From Lycorma delicatula (lineage: Eukaryota; Arthropoda; Insecta; Hemiptera; Fulgoridae): 64,000 bases of DNA. The DNA lies in NCBI RefSeq assembly GCF_047948215.1, contig NC_134456.1:79846515-79910514 (forward strand). The letters run 5' to 3'. A program made the position numbers and the translations under genes. Under the pieces are notes generated by a model that saw nothing but the letters and a program-made list of their open reading frames with translations, was not told where the DNA came from and searched no databases. Below are positions 29,801-44,300 of the stretch, in pieces (within the stretch, counting starts at the first letter, position 1; every line of letters starts with the position of its first letter).

Positions 29801-32800
29801 GGGATCGTCTGTCCATAAAAGTTGCTGATTGAAAAACTGTTTTATATTTTATAGGTCGCTATATTGTAACCATAAATTTCACTGAGCATAAGGATTCCAA
29901 CACTAAAATAATGTATGAATTGTTAGTAAAATGAAATGTTTTATTGTATGAAAGACTATATTTAATTTAAATATTTTATTCATTGGTTTTTTCTCTCAAT
30001 AAAATATGCATTAGAAACTGCATACCTCTTAGCAAAACGTTTAAAATTAAATAATTATTTTGTATTTCAGGCTGTTGAATTTCTTGCTGAATGGTCCTTA
30101 ACTCCTAGTAATGAAGCATTCCTTAGGGTTCATACTGGTGTGTTTGATCCTCAACAAATTGGAGATAAAGCTAAATGGTTTGCACATCAGTTAGAGCCTA
30201 TTACATTTTCAGTTTGGGATGAAAGTTCATCTCTTGCTGGAGCATTAAAATACTTACCTCAACAGGAACAACCCACTGGTAATCGTAAAATTAATTTTTA
30301 AAGCCAATATAAATGCATGCAATATTATTTTTATTGTTCTAATATCATGCAGTAAAGATATTATTCATAATGTGAATAAGAAGTATAGTTATCAGTCACA
30401 CAATAAAGCAATTATATAATTTAATATATGAAAGAAAATTTAAATACATTTGAACAATTTAGAGAAAATAAAAGTAAGTTTAATGACATAAAGAAAAAAT
30501 TGTGATCCCTACACTGCTGATATGAAAGTGGTAGAATTTTTCTTTACTGTTATTAGTCATTACTAAGAAAAAATTGTACTACATAAAACAATTTCATATT
30601 AAAATTTAATTATTTTTGTTCTTTTTAAATTAGTATTTTCTTGTAGTCATTTTATTTTAAGTCTTTGATTGTACCTTTAAATTGTACGTCTTTTTTAATA
30701 CTTAATATACTGAAAATTAACATACTTATTTTAAAATAATGAATTCACTATAATTAACATATTTTGTGAAGAAGATTAAAATTGTGTCAAAAAAAAGGAA
30801 TTTAAATAAATTATTGGTATAAGTATTATTAATATTAGTTTAAGTATTAAATGATGATGTTAAAAATTTACTACAAATCTTTTTCAAGTTTCTGATTATT
30901 CTAAATAAATTAAATTTATGGATGGATAAATTTTAATACAAAAAAAAGTTCATCTTGATATTTGAATGACCAATAAAATATCTGTTTCAAATTATCATAT
31001 ATATCTTTCTATTGATTGCAACAATATAAAGTTGACAAAGATTATTATTTGATACTATAATTAGTATATTTTGTGAAGAACATTAAAATTGTGTCAAAAA
31101 AAGGAATTTAAATAAATTATTGGTATAATTATTAATATTAGTTTAAGTATTAAATGATGATGTTAAAAATTACTACAAATCTTTTTCAAGTTTCTGATTA
31201 TTCTAAACAAATTAAATTTATGGATGGATAAATTTTTATTTAAAATAAATTTTAATCCAAAAAAAGTTCATGACCAATAAAATATCTGTTTCAAATCATC
31301 ATATATATCTTTCTGATGATTGTAACAATATAAAGTTGACAAAGATTATTATTTGATACAGGGTTTTGTAAAGCAGAGGAAAACATTTAAGTACTTTTAG
31401 ACCTCAGCACATATGAAACTTGTATAAGGAAATTATTCATTCATTAATATGTAAGATAAGAGTACTTGAATATAATCACTTTTAGCAAATAATGTAGTGT
31501 AAAAATAATATAAAATATTTAGTAAAAGTGTAAAAATAATGAAAAAAGGTTATTCTTGTTACCAGGATTAATAATTAATTTAAGAATTTAAAAACCGCTA
31601 AAGATTAGTTTAATTCATTGATTGTACTTTTAAGAAATGTAATAATAGTAAAATAATAATAATAATAATCATATGAGTAATTAGTATAATAATTATTAAA
31701 TTTTATTAGAATATTTTTTATTAATGAAGAAATGTTTAATTATACCGTGTTTAGTTAATATACATTCTGTGTTATTGTTGTACTTAAAAAATTAAAAATA
31801 ATAAATAGATTAAAAAAATAAATAAAACAAAAAAAAAATGTTATCAAGAAATGCAAATTAAGACACTATAATACAGTATTAAAACCACAAGGTTTATATG
31901 CCTCTGATGCTTATCTCTCCATATAAAGGTTTAGTAGAAAAAATAGAAAAATATGATAGAAGAATCTTACTGAAAATCTTCCCATCTACAAAACCAAAGA
32001 GGCTGGAAAATAAAACCCATTGAAAAACTATATGAAAAATAAAAACTGGGAAATGAAAAAGTATATACTACTGGTTTTGAGGGTCACGGGAAAAATCAGC
32101 CTGAAGCTGATGTAAAGCAGTTGCTAAACTGAAGTGTTTGGGCTTACACCATATTGAGACAGTAAAACCTCAAAATGAAGAATAATTGCCTAATAATGCT
32201 TTGATTTAGTTGTTTTTTAAAATTGTTATAGTTTAGTTGTGTAGTTTAGAAAGCTCAGTTGTTTCACAGTTTGGAGATGGGCTACTGGATCTATGACTGA
32301 CTAATTGTTGTGTATGGTGTCCTGCACTACAATATCCCTTCTGCTGGTTTATTAGCAATGCCAACATTACTTTAGATACCTCGGATAGAATTTTTATGCA
32401 TCTTTGTGTTTTCTAAACTCTGACCAAGTAATAATTATATGATGGAATTTGTTAAGTGGTTTTTTTTTTTTTTTAATTATGTAAATGTTTAATATTTTTT
32501 TATAATTTAATTAAAATCTGTTTTGCAGATGAAAGTGGGTCTGATTCTGAAGGGGCTGACAGTACAAGTTCCTCTTACTCATCTCTTAGTGATTTTGTAT
32601 CAGAAATGGTATCTTCAGATCTATCACCAAGTTAGTGATTTGTTATTTATTATGTGTGTACATTTTTATTTACTTTATTATGTGTACATAAAATCTTTTA
32701 CATTCTAAAGAAGAGTTTTATCTTCTATCTGATCCCTTCATTTTCTTTTATGATTTGTACCGGACTTTTTCCATAATTTTCTGGGTGTACCTTGGTCATT

Positions 32801-35328
32801 ATGCAAAGTTCTCTTCTACATTTATCTGTGTTAGTTTTTAAAAGATTTTATGTTGCAGCAATGGCTTGATGATTTTATCAAGTTATGTGCCTTGATTATT
32901 ATCGTCAGTTAAGCAATGGCTACCATGGAGGAGAAAGCAGAGTGCATACTATGGTTTCATGAAAATGGTTTTGGAAAATTATATAGCATTACTTAGCTAT
33001 ATAATCTTCCATAGATTCGACTTATGTCGTATTCATTCTGGGTTCTCAGTGACTTTATTCACCAAATAGATTATAAGAATCTTTGATTGCATCATATCTT
33101 CAATGTTTCCAGGCTTCTATTTTGTGTTATTCTTAGTCTTATATTTACTTGTAGATAGATAGTGCATTTTAAAAAAAGATCTTTAGAGAACTTTTGTTTA
33201 GATTATTAAGATTTATATTATATTACATGATTTATTTTATTATTATTCAAACAAAATTTTGATTGGTTTATCCTGTTTCTTCTCTTTTAGTTTTTCCATT
33301 TTTTGTTATGTTATCCAGACATGAATCCCTCCGCATTTCCCAGTGGTTCACTATGTAAAAATGATCTTTTTGTATGCTGCGTGTTGCTTTACCACTTTTC
33401 TGATCTTCCTTCATCATCTTGTTTATTTTCATATTGTGTCTGTGCTTAATTTACTATTCAATTCTACTAGTTCTAGTTCTCCTTACTCTTTTTTTCAAGT
33501 CTTTTATATGCGAGACAAAAATACTAGGTGAATTTAAATTATTTAGCGCATTTTAGGTGTTAATAAAAAATGAACAAAACAATGTAGTGCACATTGATTT
33601 TTTCCCCAAACGGTAGTGTAGGTACTAGAGTTACTGAAGACCATAAATGGATGTGCTGGTGTGATGTAACAACAGAGGGGATCGTCAGTTGAGCAATGGC
33701 TACCGTGGAAGAGAAAGCAGTATGCTTATTATGGTTTCATGAAAGTGGATCTATTATTTCTGTTTGTAGATGTTTTCGTTTAGAGTAGAAGTGTAATCCT
33801 CCTAATAAAGACTCTACTTAATGTTGGTATCAGCAGTTTAAGGATACAGGAAGTGTAGTACACAAGAAAGATGATGGCAGATCTCCTATCCAAGGAAGTT
33901 ATGGATTGAGGAAGAGAAATTTTTCAGAGAAGCCCAGATAAACTGACTCGTAGTCCATGTTTAATATATGTATGACTGTTTAGTGTATGTATGTAGTAAC
34001 TCATAGTGTATGTTCAGAACTTTGAATACTGAATCAACAATTATGAAGGTTCTATATAAGCGCCTAAAATTTCATGCATACAAAATTAAGTTGGTGCATG
34101 CAATTGAAGATGACGATAAACCATGCAATTAAAATTTTGCCATGGACATTCTTGATAAAGTGAATGAAGATAATGCATGTTTAGAAGAAGTAATCTTCTC
34201 TGATGAAGCTACTTTCCTTGGTTTCTGGTCACGTTGACTGTCAAAATTGTCAGGTTTGGTGTAGCAAGAACCCTCATGCTGTTAACAAACACAATGTGAT
34301 AGCTGAAAAATTAATGTTCAGTATGTGTTGACTGTTTATGAAGTGGTCAGACCATTCTTCTTCACTGAGCAAGTGGTTACTAGTCCTAGTTATCTGTACA
34401 TGTTAAAAAAGTATGCAGTACCACAAATTGAACGCTGGTAACACAATGTTTACTTCCAACAAGATGGCACTCCACTACACCAGGGTTTACATGTTAGGGA
34501 CTACCTATATGAACAGTTTTCTCAATGTTGGATCGGTTGTGATAGAGCAATTCCCTGGCCATCTCAATCCCCTGATGTTATGCCACACGATTTCTTTCTT
34601 TGAGGGTTTGCATAAGTGTGTACGCAACAAAGGTTGTCAACATCAGTGAAGTAAAAACAAGAATTGAAGGTGTAGTTAATGTAATAATTCCAATTATTCT
34701 TCGTAATGTGTGGTGTGAAATTGGATATTGTCTAGACATTTTACGTGCCATAAAAAGTGCTCATGTAAAGCTTATTTGAAGTTAATAAGTGTTATAAACA
34801 AAACTGTCTGAAATGCCCTGTTCAACAATAAATGATGCAACACTGTTTTTCTATTTTGTTATTAACACTTACAACATGCTGAATAATTTATGATCACTCT
34901 GTGTAATTCAATTCCATCATGTGCTATTTACTATGCCACTGCTTTTTAATGAATGAAATTTATTATTTGTTAACATTATTTAAAGTTTATTTGGTCAAAT
35001 AATCTAATCCCTATATCTGTTTGTATTTTAACATAAAGGTTAATAAATATATGTTAAATATAACAGAAATATAATGCAACTGATGATCCGAATCAAGTTC
35101 GCAAAAGTGCTTCTGCTTATGTAATGAAATAAGATAAATCATCCTATTTCAATTATTCTGTGCTTGGGGTTGATCTATTCAATATAAATTAATTTTTATT
35201 GGTACAGAGGAGTATGGATATTAAAAGAATTGCTTTTAAAAAATATATATATATGAATAGATGGTTTATATAAATTACAGAATTCTGAATTTGTCTCAAT
35301 CAGTTGAGAAATTGTCATGAAAATAAAA

Positions 35329-35389
<61 letters not shown>

Positions 35390-38300
35390 AAAGAAGAGAC
35401 AGACTTATAGGCCACATACTAAGGCATCCTGGAATAGTCGCTTTAATATTGGAAGGACAGGTAGAAGGAAAAAATTGTGTAGGCAGGCCACGTTTGGAAT
35501 ATGTAAAACAAATTGTTAGGGATGTCGGATGTAGAGGGTATACTGAAATGAAACTAGCACTAGCACTAGATAGGGAATCTTGGAGAGCTGCATCAAACCA
35601 GTCAAATGACTGAAGACAAAAAAAAAATATATATATATATTATTGCAGTAACAATATATTTTGTTTATTATATAATCATGGCTTTAACTGTTAACCATTT
35701 TTTTTTTTTTTACTTTATTCTATAATTTCCAGATTTCCAGCATACTCCTACCCAAGACATTTCAGGTGTGGCGAACCAACAACAGGTTGTAAGGGGGGGG
35801 GGGGGTTAATGTTAATCTTACCCAACGTTTATTTTTATTATCATTATTATTGTTGATAGTTAATTGAACACAATATTTGCTTAAATTATTTAATGTGTAA
35901 TTTACCACTAACTATTTTTAAATATTTTCAGATGTTATAACATCCGACACTGGTCCGGTTGGCCTTAACAACACGGTGGATGTACATGGTGTTTATCATC
36001 CACCACTTGCGTTACAAGTGCCTGGAGATCAGGAGCAGAGTCCTGCCAGTCCTCCTCAATCTCCTGTATCCTCTTCGTCCAGTGATAGTGATTTAAGTCC
36101 TCAAGAGCTGAGGCCTGAAGCTATGGTAATTTCCTTCATCCTACAATTATTTGTATTATGAATTATGCTTTTTGTTTATACAGTATATTAGTTTTAAAGC
36201 AAGATTGTGTTTGATTTTACAATTTAGTTTTATTATTCTATTGAAAGTAATATATTTTTGATTTAAACAAAAATTATTAGATGCTTGAATAATAATGAAT
36301 GTTCAGAATTATAAATTTTTTTTAACTTTAATTATTTTTGTTTAGGTTACTACACTTACAGATTCAATAACCTGCAACATCTCTGTATGGTTGATTATAC
36401 CTTATCTTTAATATGTTTTTAGAATTCTGTGCTATTTCATAATCTGTGATATTTGAAGTTATTGATATGTTTTTGAAGTGACAGTAATTATCCAAAACGA
36501 CTATATTTACATTTTTATTTTTAAATGGAAGATAGCTGAAGATATCATTCTTTATTATACTTTCATGATAACCATGGATATTAGAAGTGATTTTAAAATC
36601 ACATTGATTTTCTATTCTCGTTTTATTGTAGTAATAAAAAAATTTTAATTGCAGACGATGAAAATATTAACGTTTTGAACTATAACTCAGTAATTTGTTC
36701 AAATGTTGCTTAGTAGGCATACTTAACACTATTTTTAAACTTGGAGTTCAGAAGTTCACTTACTGAAATTATATTCAGTAATATCACTTCTACTTGATAA
36801 ATGAATATCAATAAATATTACCATCTCTCTCAATCCCCATTGTTCTCTCTGAAATTTTTTCAGGTGGTTATTTATTCATTTGCTAATTCTTTATAACTAA
36901 ATAGAATGCTTTGTTCTTATTACTGTACTTAATGTTTTATATGTATTGAAACTTTTATATCCAATTGTCAAATCTCTCTGGTACCAAGACCCTGTTTGCA
37001 GCATTTATCATATGAAATAACTAGTTGGTTTTTTTTATTAATTCTGTATTAAATGACTACTCTTGTCAATCTATTGTGATTAAATACAAGGGTGGATCAA
37101 TAAGTACCTGTGTTAGGAGTGAAAATGCAAGTTTAAAAAAAAAAAGTTGTTTCATTTTTTTATTGTTATCTCCATTTAGGAGGATACACTTTTCCTAACG
37201 TCCCTGCTGTTTTTTAAATCCTCTAAAAATACAATTTGTCAAACTCCTCAAAATAGGCTTTTGTCTCGACAATGACCAAGAGGTCATGGTCAAAAAATTC
37301 ATTGAAAAAATTTTTTTTGAAAAAGAGGTCATTGAAAAAATTTGAGCTGAATTTTTTTCTTGTGAGCCATGTTTTCATGTTAAAGAACATAAAGAAGTCG
37401 CAGGAAGCCAGGTTGGGCGAGTTCGGTGGATGCAGCAGTAATTCATTGCGCAATTCATGCAATTTGGCCTCAAAAATTCCAGATGAGTTAGCTGGTGCAT
37501 TGTCATGATGAAAGAGCACTTTTTTCTTAGCTAAGTGGGGCCATGTTTGTTTCAATTTCTCTTTGAATTGGTCCAATGATTCACTGTAGTACTGCTCCGT
37601 GATTGTGTTCCCTTTTCCCAGAAAGTGTATGAGAATTATTCTCTTTGCATCTCAAAAAATCATACCCATGACCTTTCTGGCTGACGGGACCATCTTGGTC
37701 TTCTTTGGAGCATGTTCGCCTGGAAAACCCCGTTATTTTGATTGTTGTTTGGTCTCTGGTGAATAGTAATGGATCCAAGTTTTATCAACAGCGACAACTC
37801 AATTTAAAAACTCCTGTGGATTTTGCTTAAAGAGGTCCAAACACTGCTTCAAAGTTGACAGCCATATCTGCTTGTTGTCCGAAGTGAGCAATTGTGGCAC
37901 CCATCGGGCTGACAGCTTTCTCATTCTTAACTTGTCATGTAAAATGTTTATTGCCATTCCACACGACACACCTACAGCCTCTGCTACTTCACACACTTTT
38001 GTTTGGCGATCAGCAAGGATCATGTCATGGACCTTTTCAACGATTTCCTCAGTAACCCTGTCTGCTGGGTGACCTGGGCGCTTCTCATCAAAAATAGATG
38101 TACGATCACGTTTAAATTCATTAAACCAATATATCTCACAGTTTTCATAGATGGTGAAGAATCCCTATAGACAGAATCCAGTTTTGCTTTTATTTCTTCG
38201 CACATTTTTCCATCCAAAAATAAAGAGCTAATTACAGATTGATAATCTTTACAGTTAATTATACGGTTAATTCTTTACAGTATTAACAGGATTAAATTAA

Positions 38301-41300
38301 TACTTTTATTATAAAAAATTTTGAAACATATTATCGTTTTATTAGAACTTAAAGTATTTTTCTGTTAAAAATTTGCATATATTCAAGAATTAAAAAATAT
38401 TTTCTAATTCCTTTAAATAACTAACAAAATTAAATTTTTTGTGGAGTAAAAGGTCTAGATTTATCTAATAAGCAATTCAGCTGGTAATTTGGCTTTGGCT
38501 TTTTGTACAATCCATTGACAGGAAAGAATTCCCAAACAGTCCCATAAACAAAATGCACTCCATTAAGCCCCTTTAAAGAAGTGACTGCTCTAATGGCTAG
38601 TATACCTCTCTTTAAAAACATGATTGCCATTTTTAATATAAAGTTGTACAGGTCAAAAGATATCAACCGCTGTTGGTAGAAGTAAAAATTAACCCACTGG
38701 GCTGGTCTAGTGGTTAACTCGTCATCGCAAATCAGCTGATTTTGAAGTTGAGAATTCTAAGGTTCAAATCCTAGTAAAAGCAGTTACATTTACATGGATT
38801 TGAATACTAGATCGTGGATACCGGTGTTCTATAGTAGTTGGGTTTCAATTAACCACACATCTCAGGAATGATTGACCTAAGACTGTACAAGACTACACTT
38901 CACTTAACAATCATACATATCATCTTGATTCACCCTCTGAAGTAATATTTACAGTAGTTCCGAAAGTTAAACAGGAAAGAAAGAGTAAAAATTATTATGG
39001 TTGTCAATGTCCATAAAATTCTTAATATAAAGCTATTATAATACATTTATTTATATTTCTCAGATTATTATATAGTAGTTATATTTGAAGCATTTAGTTT
39101 ATCTTTATTTTCTAATATATTAATTGGTATTTGGTAGCAGTTTTGAATCTGATGACAATTGACATACCTATTAAAAAAAAATTACATTTGACAAATCTGA
39201 ATCTATTTTAATAATTTGTTACTATTTTATGTTAGAAGGACAAGAAGGTGGGGCAAAGTGGCTCTTGAAATAAAACCTTTTGAAAAAAAAAATTTTTATC
39301 TTTAAAACTACTGAATTATCTTTAATTTTATGTTTGTTTTATTAATTTACAACAAAGGTTGACTAGATAGAATTGTTTTACATACGTACTTTTTCACTCT
39401 TGTGGTCACTTTTATTTTGATACTCGCATATTAATTGCTTAAATGTAAATGATTATTAAAAATTAAACACTTTGCTGGGAACTTTTTTCTACCTTACAGA
39501 TGTTAGTGAAAATTTGTGTTTTCTTGTTTCTGTTGATGAATGTAGTATCAGAGTTAAAATTTGACAATCTATTACTATTTGTCTGTGGTATTTGTGTCAT
39601 TTTTGTAGAAAAATGTAATTTTGTAAACTGCGATTATAAGTCTGATGTTAAAATCAGAACTTAACAGCTGTTTTCACTAAGTCTCAAGTTTAAAATTGCA
39701 GATTTTCATCATTGTTTTTTTGATTTTTGAATCATGATGTAACTCACATTCATTTACGTATATCTGTAATAAGAACATTTTATTTTTTAACATTTGTTAC
39801 CATTTTGGATTTTATGCTAACAAGATTATGTTTTATAAGAGTATTAAAATTGAATTCAAATTTATTGCAGTTACATTTATGTAAAATGAAACCAATTATT
39901 ACTGTAAAAATTTATGACTCATGTGTGAATGCATGTGTGAAACATATTGGTGTATAAAATGAAAAGATAACACATTCATTTCATTTGCCTTACTTTTTTG
40001 TTTGTATTTTCTTACATTATTTCTGTGATAACAAACACTACATAGCAGTTTTGCTGGGTAATGTTAACATATTTAATCCTGTGCAGGGATTGCACTGGTG
40101 CCAGGATTTAATCCGAAGCAAATAAAAAATATAATCTAAACTATAAATATCAGACTGCACAAAAATGGGCTTTGCTTTTGGGTATCAGTAGTAGGCAAAT
40201 GGTGAAAAAAGTTGCCAAACATCTAATTCGCAAAAAAAGTTAAACATTTGACATAAAAAATATAAGTTTTTACTTCTTATCAATATAAACATTGAAAAGG
40301 ATGTGTATGTTTCATAATATTGTCATGCAGCCAGCCGCCTGTGGCTGTGGACGATATTCTTGTAGTCTGCTATAATACAAAATCAAACCCTCAGGTGCTG
40401 GAAAATTTAAAGTGCACCTCTGCCTGTTCCTTTGTTGTTTATATATCATTGAAGTTAGCTTAGAAATGTACAAAACCTAATAAAATGATATTACCAATTT
40501 TTATGGTATTGCTTGTTTACAGTAATAGAGGTTTAATCTCAGAATTTACAAATGTAAACAAACACAAATAAAAAATTGGTGTTGAAAAAACTAAGCTTTT
40601 TTTGTAATTTCAATGTTTGCATTTAACAGTTTCGACATTCACTTCCACAAGTTTTGTTAAAATTGTCTTGTGTGATATCCTTAGATTACCCTCTAGAATA
40701 AAAAAATTTGAAATTTTTTATTGTTTTAATTGTAGTTTTTTTTAGCACACCTTTCTCATCTATTAGTGCTATATTTCTTTAATTCACTCAAACATCAGTA
40801 ACTGAATTACAAATCCCTGGTTTGTAATTCTCTTCATTGATTTAATTTTTGTTTTATAATCACCTTTTGAGCTCTTTGTATCTAAGTATTCAGTAATTTA
40901 CAAAAATGTACCAGTATATTTTTTCAAATTGGTGATGAAATTTTTTAAAAATTAGCAAAATAAAATATGTGTACAGACTATTTATTACAAAACTTCAATT
41001 TGTTGAAGTTTTTTGTTTGATATAAAAGAAATACATATTAGTTTCTTTTCATTGTTTTGTTGAGTAGTTTTTCTTTTATAAATCTGATTCATACTTCATT
41101 CTATTGTTTAAACAATTTAATATACGGGGGTCATGCTTTGGTTGACTGGAATGCAACCTGGTCAGATATATGACTTTAGTTGTCTGGCCTAACTTTTTGA
41201 ATTTTATCAGATTTATTTTTCAGTAGCATTTCAATAACCATGTTGATCATCAAAACTATAAGGTGTTATCATTATCATACAAGAGGTACAAATTCTTGGA

Positions 41301-44300
41301 TCGCATAGTGACAGAAGGTCACTACAAATCTGCAGGTGATCTAGGTCACTACAGAAGGTGTCTACAGAAACTAACTCTTTTTGACTGACCCTCATCTTAT
41401 TCTTGGATTAGGCCAAAAAGTTCTAACAGGCTCTTTCAATCATAATAGTCGAGACAATTGTTTTTTTTTTTGGGAAAGCATTCTTCTAATTGAATCTCTT
41501 GTGAGCCTCTTGGATAAATCATCAACCTAGAAAGGTACTGCAAATCCTTATTGGATATTATACAGAACTGTTGGTATGGCCTGCACACTAAGAGGTTTGT
41601 CAACCACATATTACTGTGGAGCAGTAATATGTAGTCTTATGTTTCTCAAAACAAGGCTAAACAGTTTCAAAAGTTTTGATGGGAGTTGATGTTGGATGTT
41701 AAGTCAGAGTTGAAAGTTTGATGTTGGAGTTGCACAGTCTGGATCTGCACCATCTTGTTTTCATATTTTATTGAAATTAAAGGAATTTTTTTTTGGAAAA
41801 CAGTTGCAGATTGATAAATGACGTCCTCCAAACTTTCTAATTGGTTTAAGGGACAGACAACAGAGTTGTTCTGTGAGGAGATTATTCTTAATTTTTTTTT
41901 GTCTTCTGTCATTTGACTGGTTTGATGCAGCTCTCCAAGATTCCCTATCTAGTGCTAGTTGTTTCATTTTGGTATATCCCCTATATCCTACATCCCTAAC
42001 AATTTTTTTTATATATTCAAAATGTTGCCTGCCTGCACAATTTTTCCCTTCTACCTATCCCTCCAATATTAAAATGACTATTCCAGGATGCCTTAATATC
42101 TGGCCTATAAGTCTGTCTCTTCTTTTAATGTTCTGTTAATATCACAGTCTTAAAATACATAAATATCAATGGTGTTTATGTTGAAAAATAGTTCAAAAAT
42201 GGCATATTTTTTTGTAAAAACAAGAAAGTTGAGTTATAGTAAATTGTTATCAGATTATGAATAAGTGATCCTTGTATATTATTATTTACTTGTGGTTGTT
42301 TTTAATGCTGATGATGCTCAAGTATTGTACATAGACAAAAATATTTTTATTCCATAAATATTGTTGGTTAATTGTGTTACTCCATTCTATTAAATTCTAT
42401 AGTGTTTATAATTAAATGCCCATTGGTTATAACAATAGCTATATTTGTTTGAGAGTGTTTTTGCTGCTGCTTTATATAAAATGTATTTTGTAAAATTCAG
42501 TAGAGTTAGATGTGCTAAGTGTCTTTAAAATGCTAAAAAGTAGTGCCGACTGCTATTCTGCTACCAGTTATTATTTAGAATTACTTTAACCATTTGAGTA
42601 TATTAGTCTGATATTAGCTTCTCAATTATTTTCAGTATTAATAAAAAAATTGTCAGTACCTAATAGAAAAAATTCATTTATTTGTGATTATTCTTCTGTT
42701 TGAAGACTAAATAATTTTATTTAGTAAAATATACAGCTCTATTTATTAATCCCATTAAATATAATTTTTAGTTTGTGTTCGAAATAAATATGTTACTTAT
42801 ATTTGCAGTAACTCTAGTAGTATTTGTAGAAGTGATCATTTAACTAGATTAATGCTTATTGTACAGTATTTAGTTAGAGTAGAACTGCTTTTTGCATTTT
42901 TGGGGTTATTGAATGATTATAGGAAAAGGATGAAAGCTGTAGTTTAGGTGAGTCAGATTCCAATTCAACACCACGCACTGTGATCAGTAACAAGTCGTAT
43001 GCTCAGACACCTAGTCTAGGCAGCGACACATCACTTGACCGACCCACTACGCCACGCAGATTAGTGCCTGTAAGTACATGCTCTGTGCATGTGATTGGTA
43101 CTGTTTATGTTACTCCTTGACTGTTGTAAATACAGATACATTTTCCTGATTAATTCTATTTTTTCTATTTTTCTTACTTTAGTTTTATTAGTTGATTTTC
43201 TGGAACTTTTTTTTACAATTTAATTATTTATATTTTGTAATCAATCTTAATGGTTTTTTTTTTTTAATTTGATTTATTTATGAATGGGGAACTTGGTTTC
43301 TGTAATTTTTCTTTTAAACTCCTTGCATGGCATTCATGTTTACATTTGTGTGAAATAATTATCCAAGATATAGGTAACTTTTTTTTAATAATATGATTAT
43401 TGACAGTAATAAAAACTGTTTTCGACAAACTGTATTTGTTTTAATGTGGAAATAGTTGCATTGCATGCTATTTGTTTATGCATTGTTAAAAAAATGTGTA
43501 TGATTTTAATAAAAAAAATATCTTTTATTGTTCAATTTATGTTTCATAGATTAAAATATAAGTCGATTAATAAAGACAACTAACAAACTGTTTATGCTAC
43601 TTCAATTATGATTAATTTTATTTAGTTTCATTAATGTTTTATTAAGAAATACTTATTAAAATTGCTATTTTGACTCAGTATAGCTGTTTTGTATATATTT
43701 TCTATAGTTGAGTTGATTCTGATGTTAGAACAGTTTGTTTAAGTACCGATTTTTTAGAAGTTAAAAAAGACATTTGAAAATTTTATTGCACTTTATATTT
43801 TCCCACTGGGCTGGTCTGGTACTTCTTTCTTTCCCCTGTTTTGAACAGTCATTTCCTCTGTTTCTATAATAGACTGCCTCTTGCTATGCCTCCTTTTTGC
43901 ATCCACCCACATTACATATCTCTCAGCTTTTTGATTACGCACAGTTTTCCTGCTCTTAAACCTATATTATATAAATAAGTTAAAATTTGCTCATTGATGC
44001 ACAGTATATCAACTGCCAAACTGATTCTCTATTACCATCCTTCTTGATAAGCTCCTTTTTTAATGATAGAGTACTCCCCAAGTGATTGAATACTAAAATC
44101 CCTGTGTATCACAGCAATAGAACTATAGATGCAATAATACACAGACTTATATGTGTAAAATCAAATCAGAGAAGTGAGTACTCAGTGAACACATCTGCTC
44201 ATTTCCACTAGTCAATATTGACTCCAAATTCATTCTTTGTTAATGATGTGAACATATCATACGTGCTTATTGCTTGTTTTGACAAAAATAACTTGATTAT

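Larger units (their letters stand above)
30279..32528 (+). other. Intron 6
   Basis: It contains a tandem duplication of about 307 bp (30747-31357), AAT-type simple sequence near 31640-31670 and a degenerate LINE fragment (31865-32180). Nothing else is recognised. Confidence 0.65.
32631..35732 (+). other. Intron 7
   Basis: It contains a 5' fragment of a mariner-like element (32897-32985), a longer copy of the same family with both ends (33556-34869), a TA microsatellite (35333-35385) and a LINE 3' end (35386-35620). Confidence 0.7.
36126..42922 (+). other. Intron 9 (6.8 kb)
   Basis: It contains a mariner remnant (37088-38220, - strand), a SINE (38692-38983, + strand) and a reversed LINE 3' end (41893-42130). 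Between 39000 and 41880, and from 42140 to the acceptor, I see only AT-rich sequence with short direct repeats near 41305-41370 (tcactacagaaggt-type). Confidence 0.7.

Noticed and set aside
35766..35790. Longer version of exon 8 using the gtaagg donor
   Set aside because: It leaves in phase 0, while exon 9 is open only when entered in phase 1; phase 0 reads straight into a stop.
37272..37508. Open frame on the + strand opposite the mariner
   Set aside because: It is the antisense shadow of the - strand transposase remnant.
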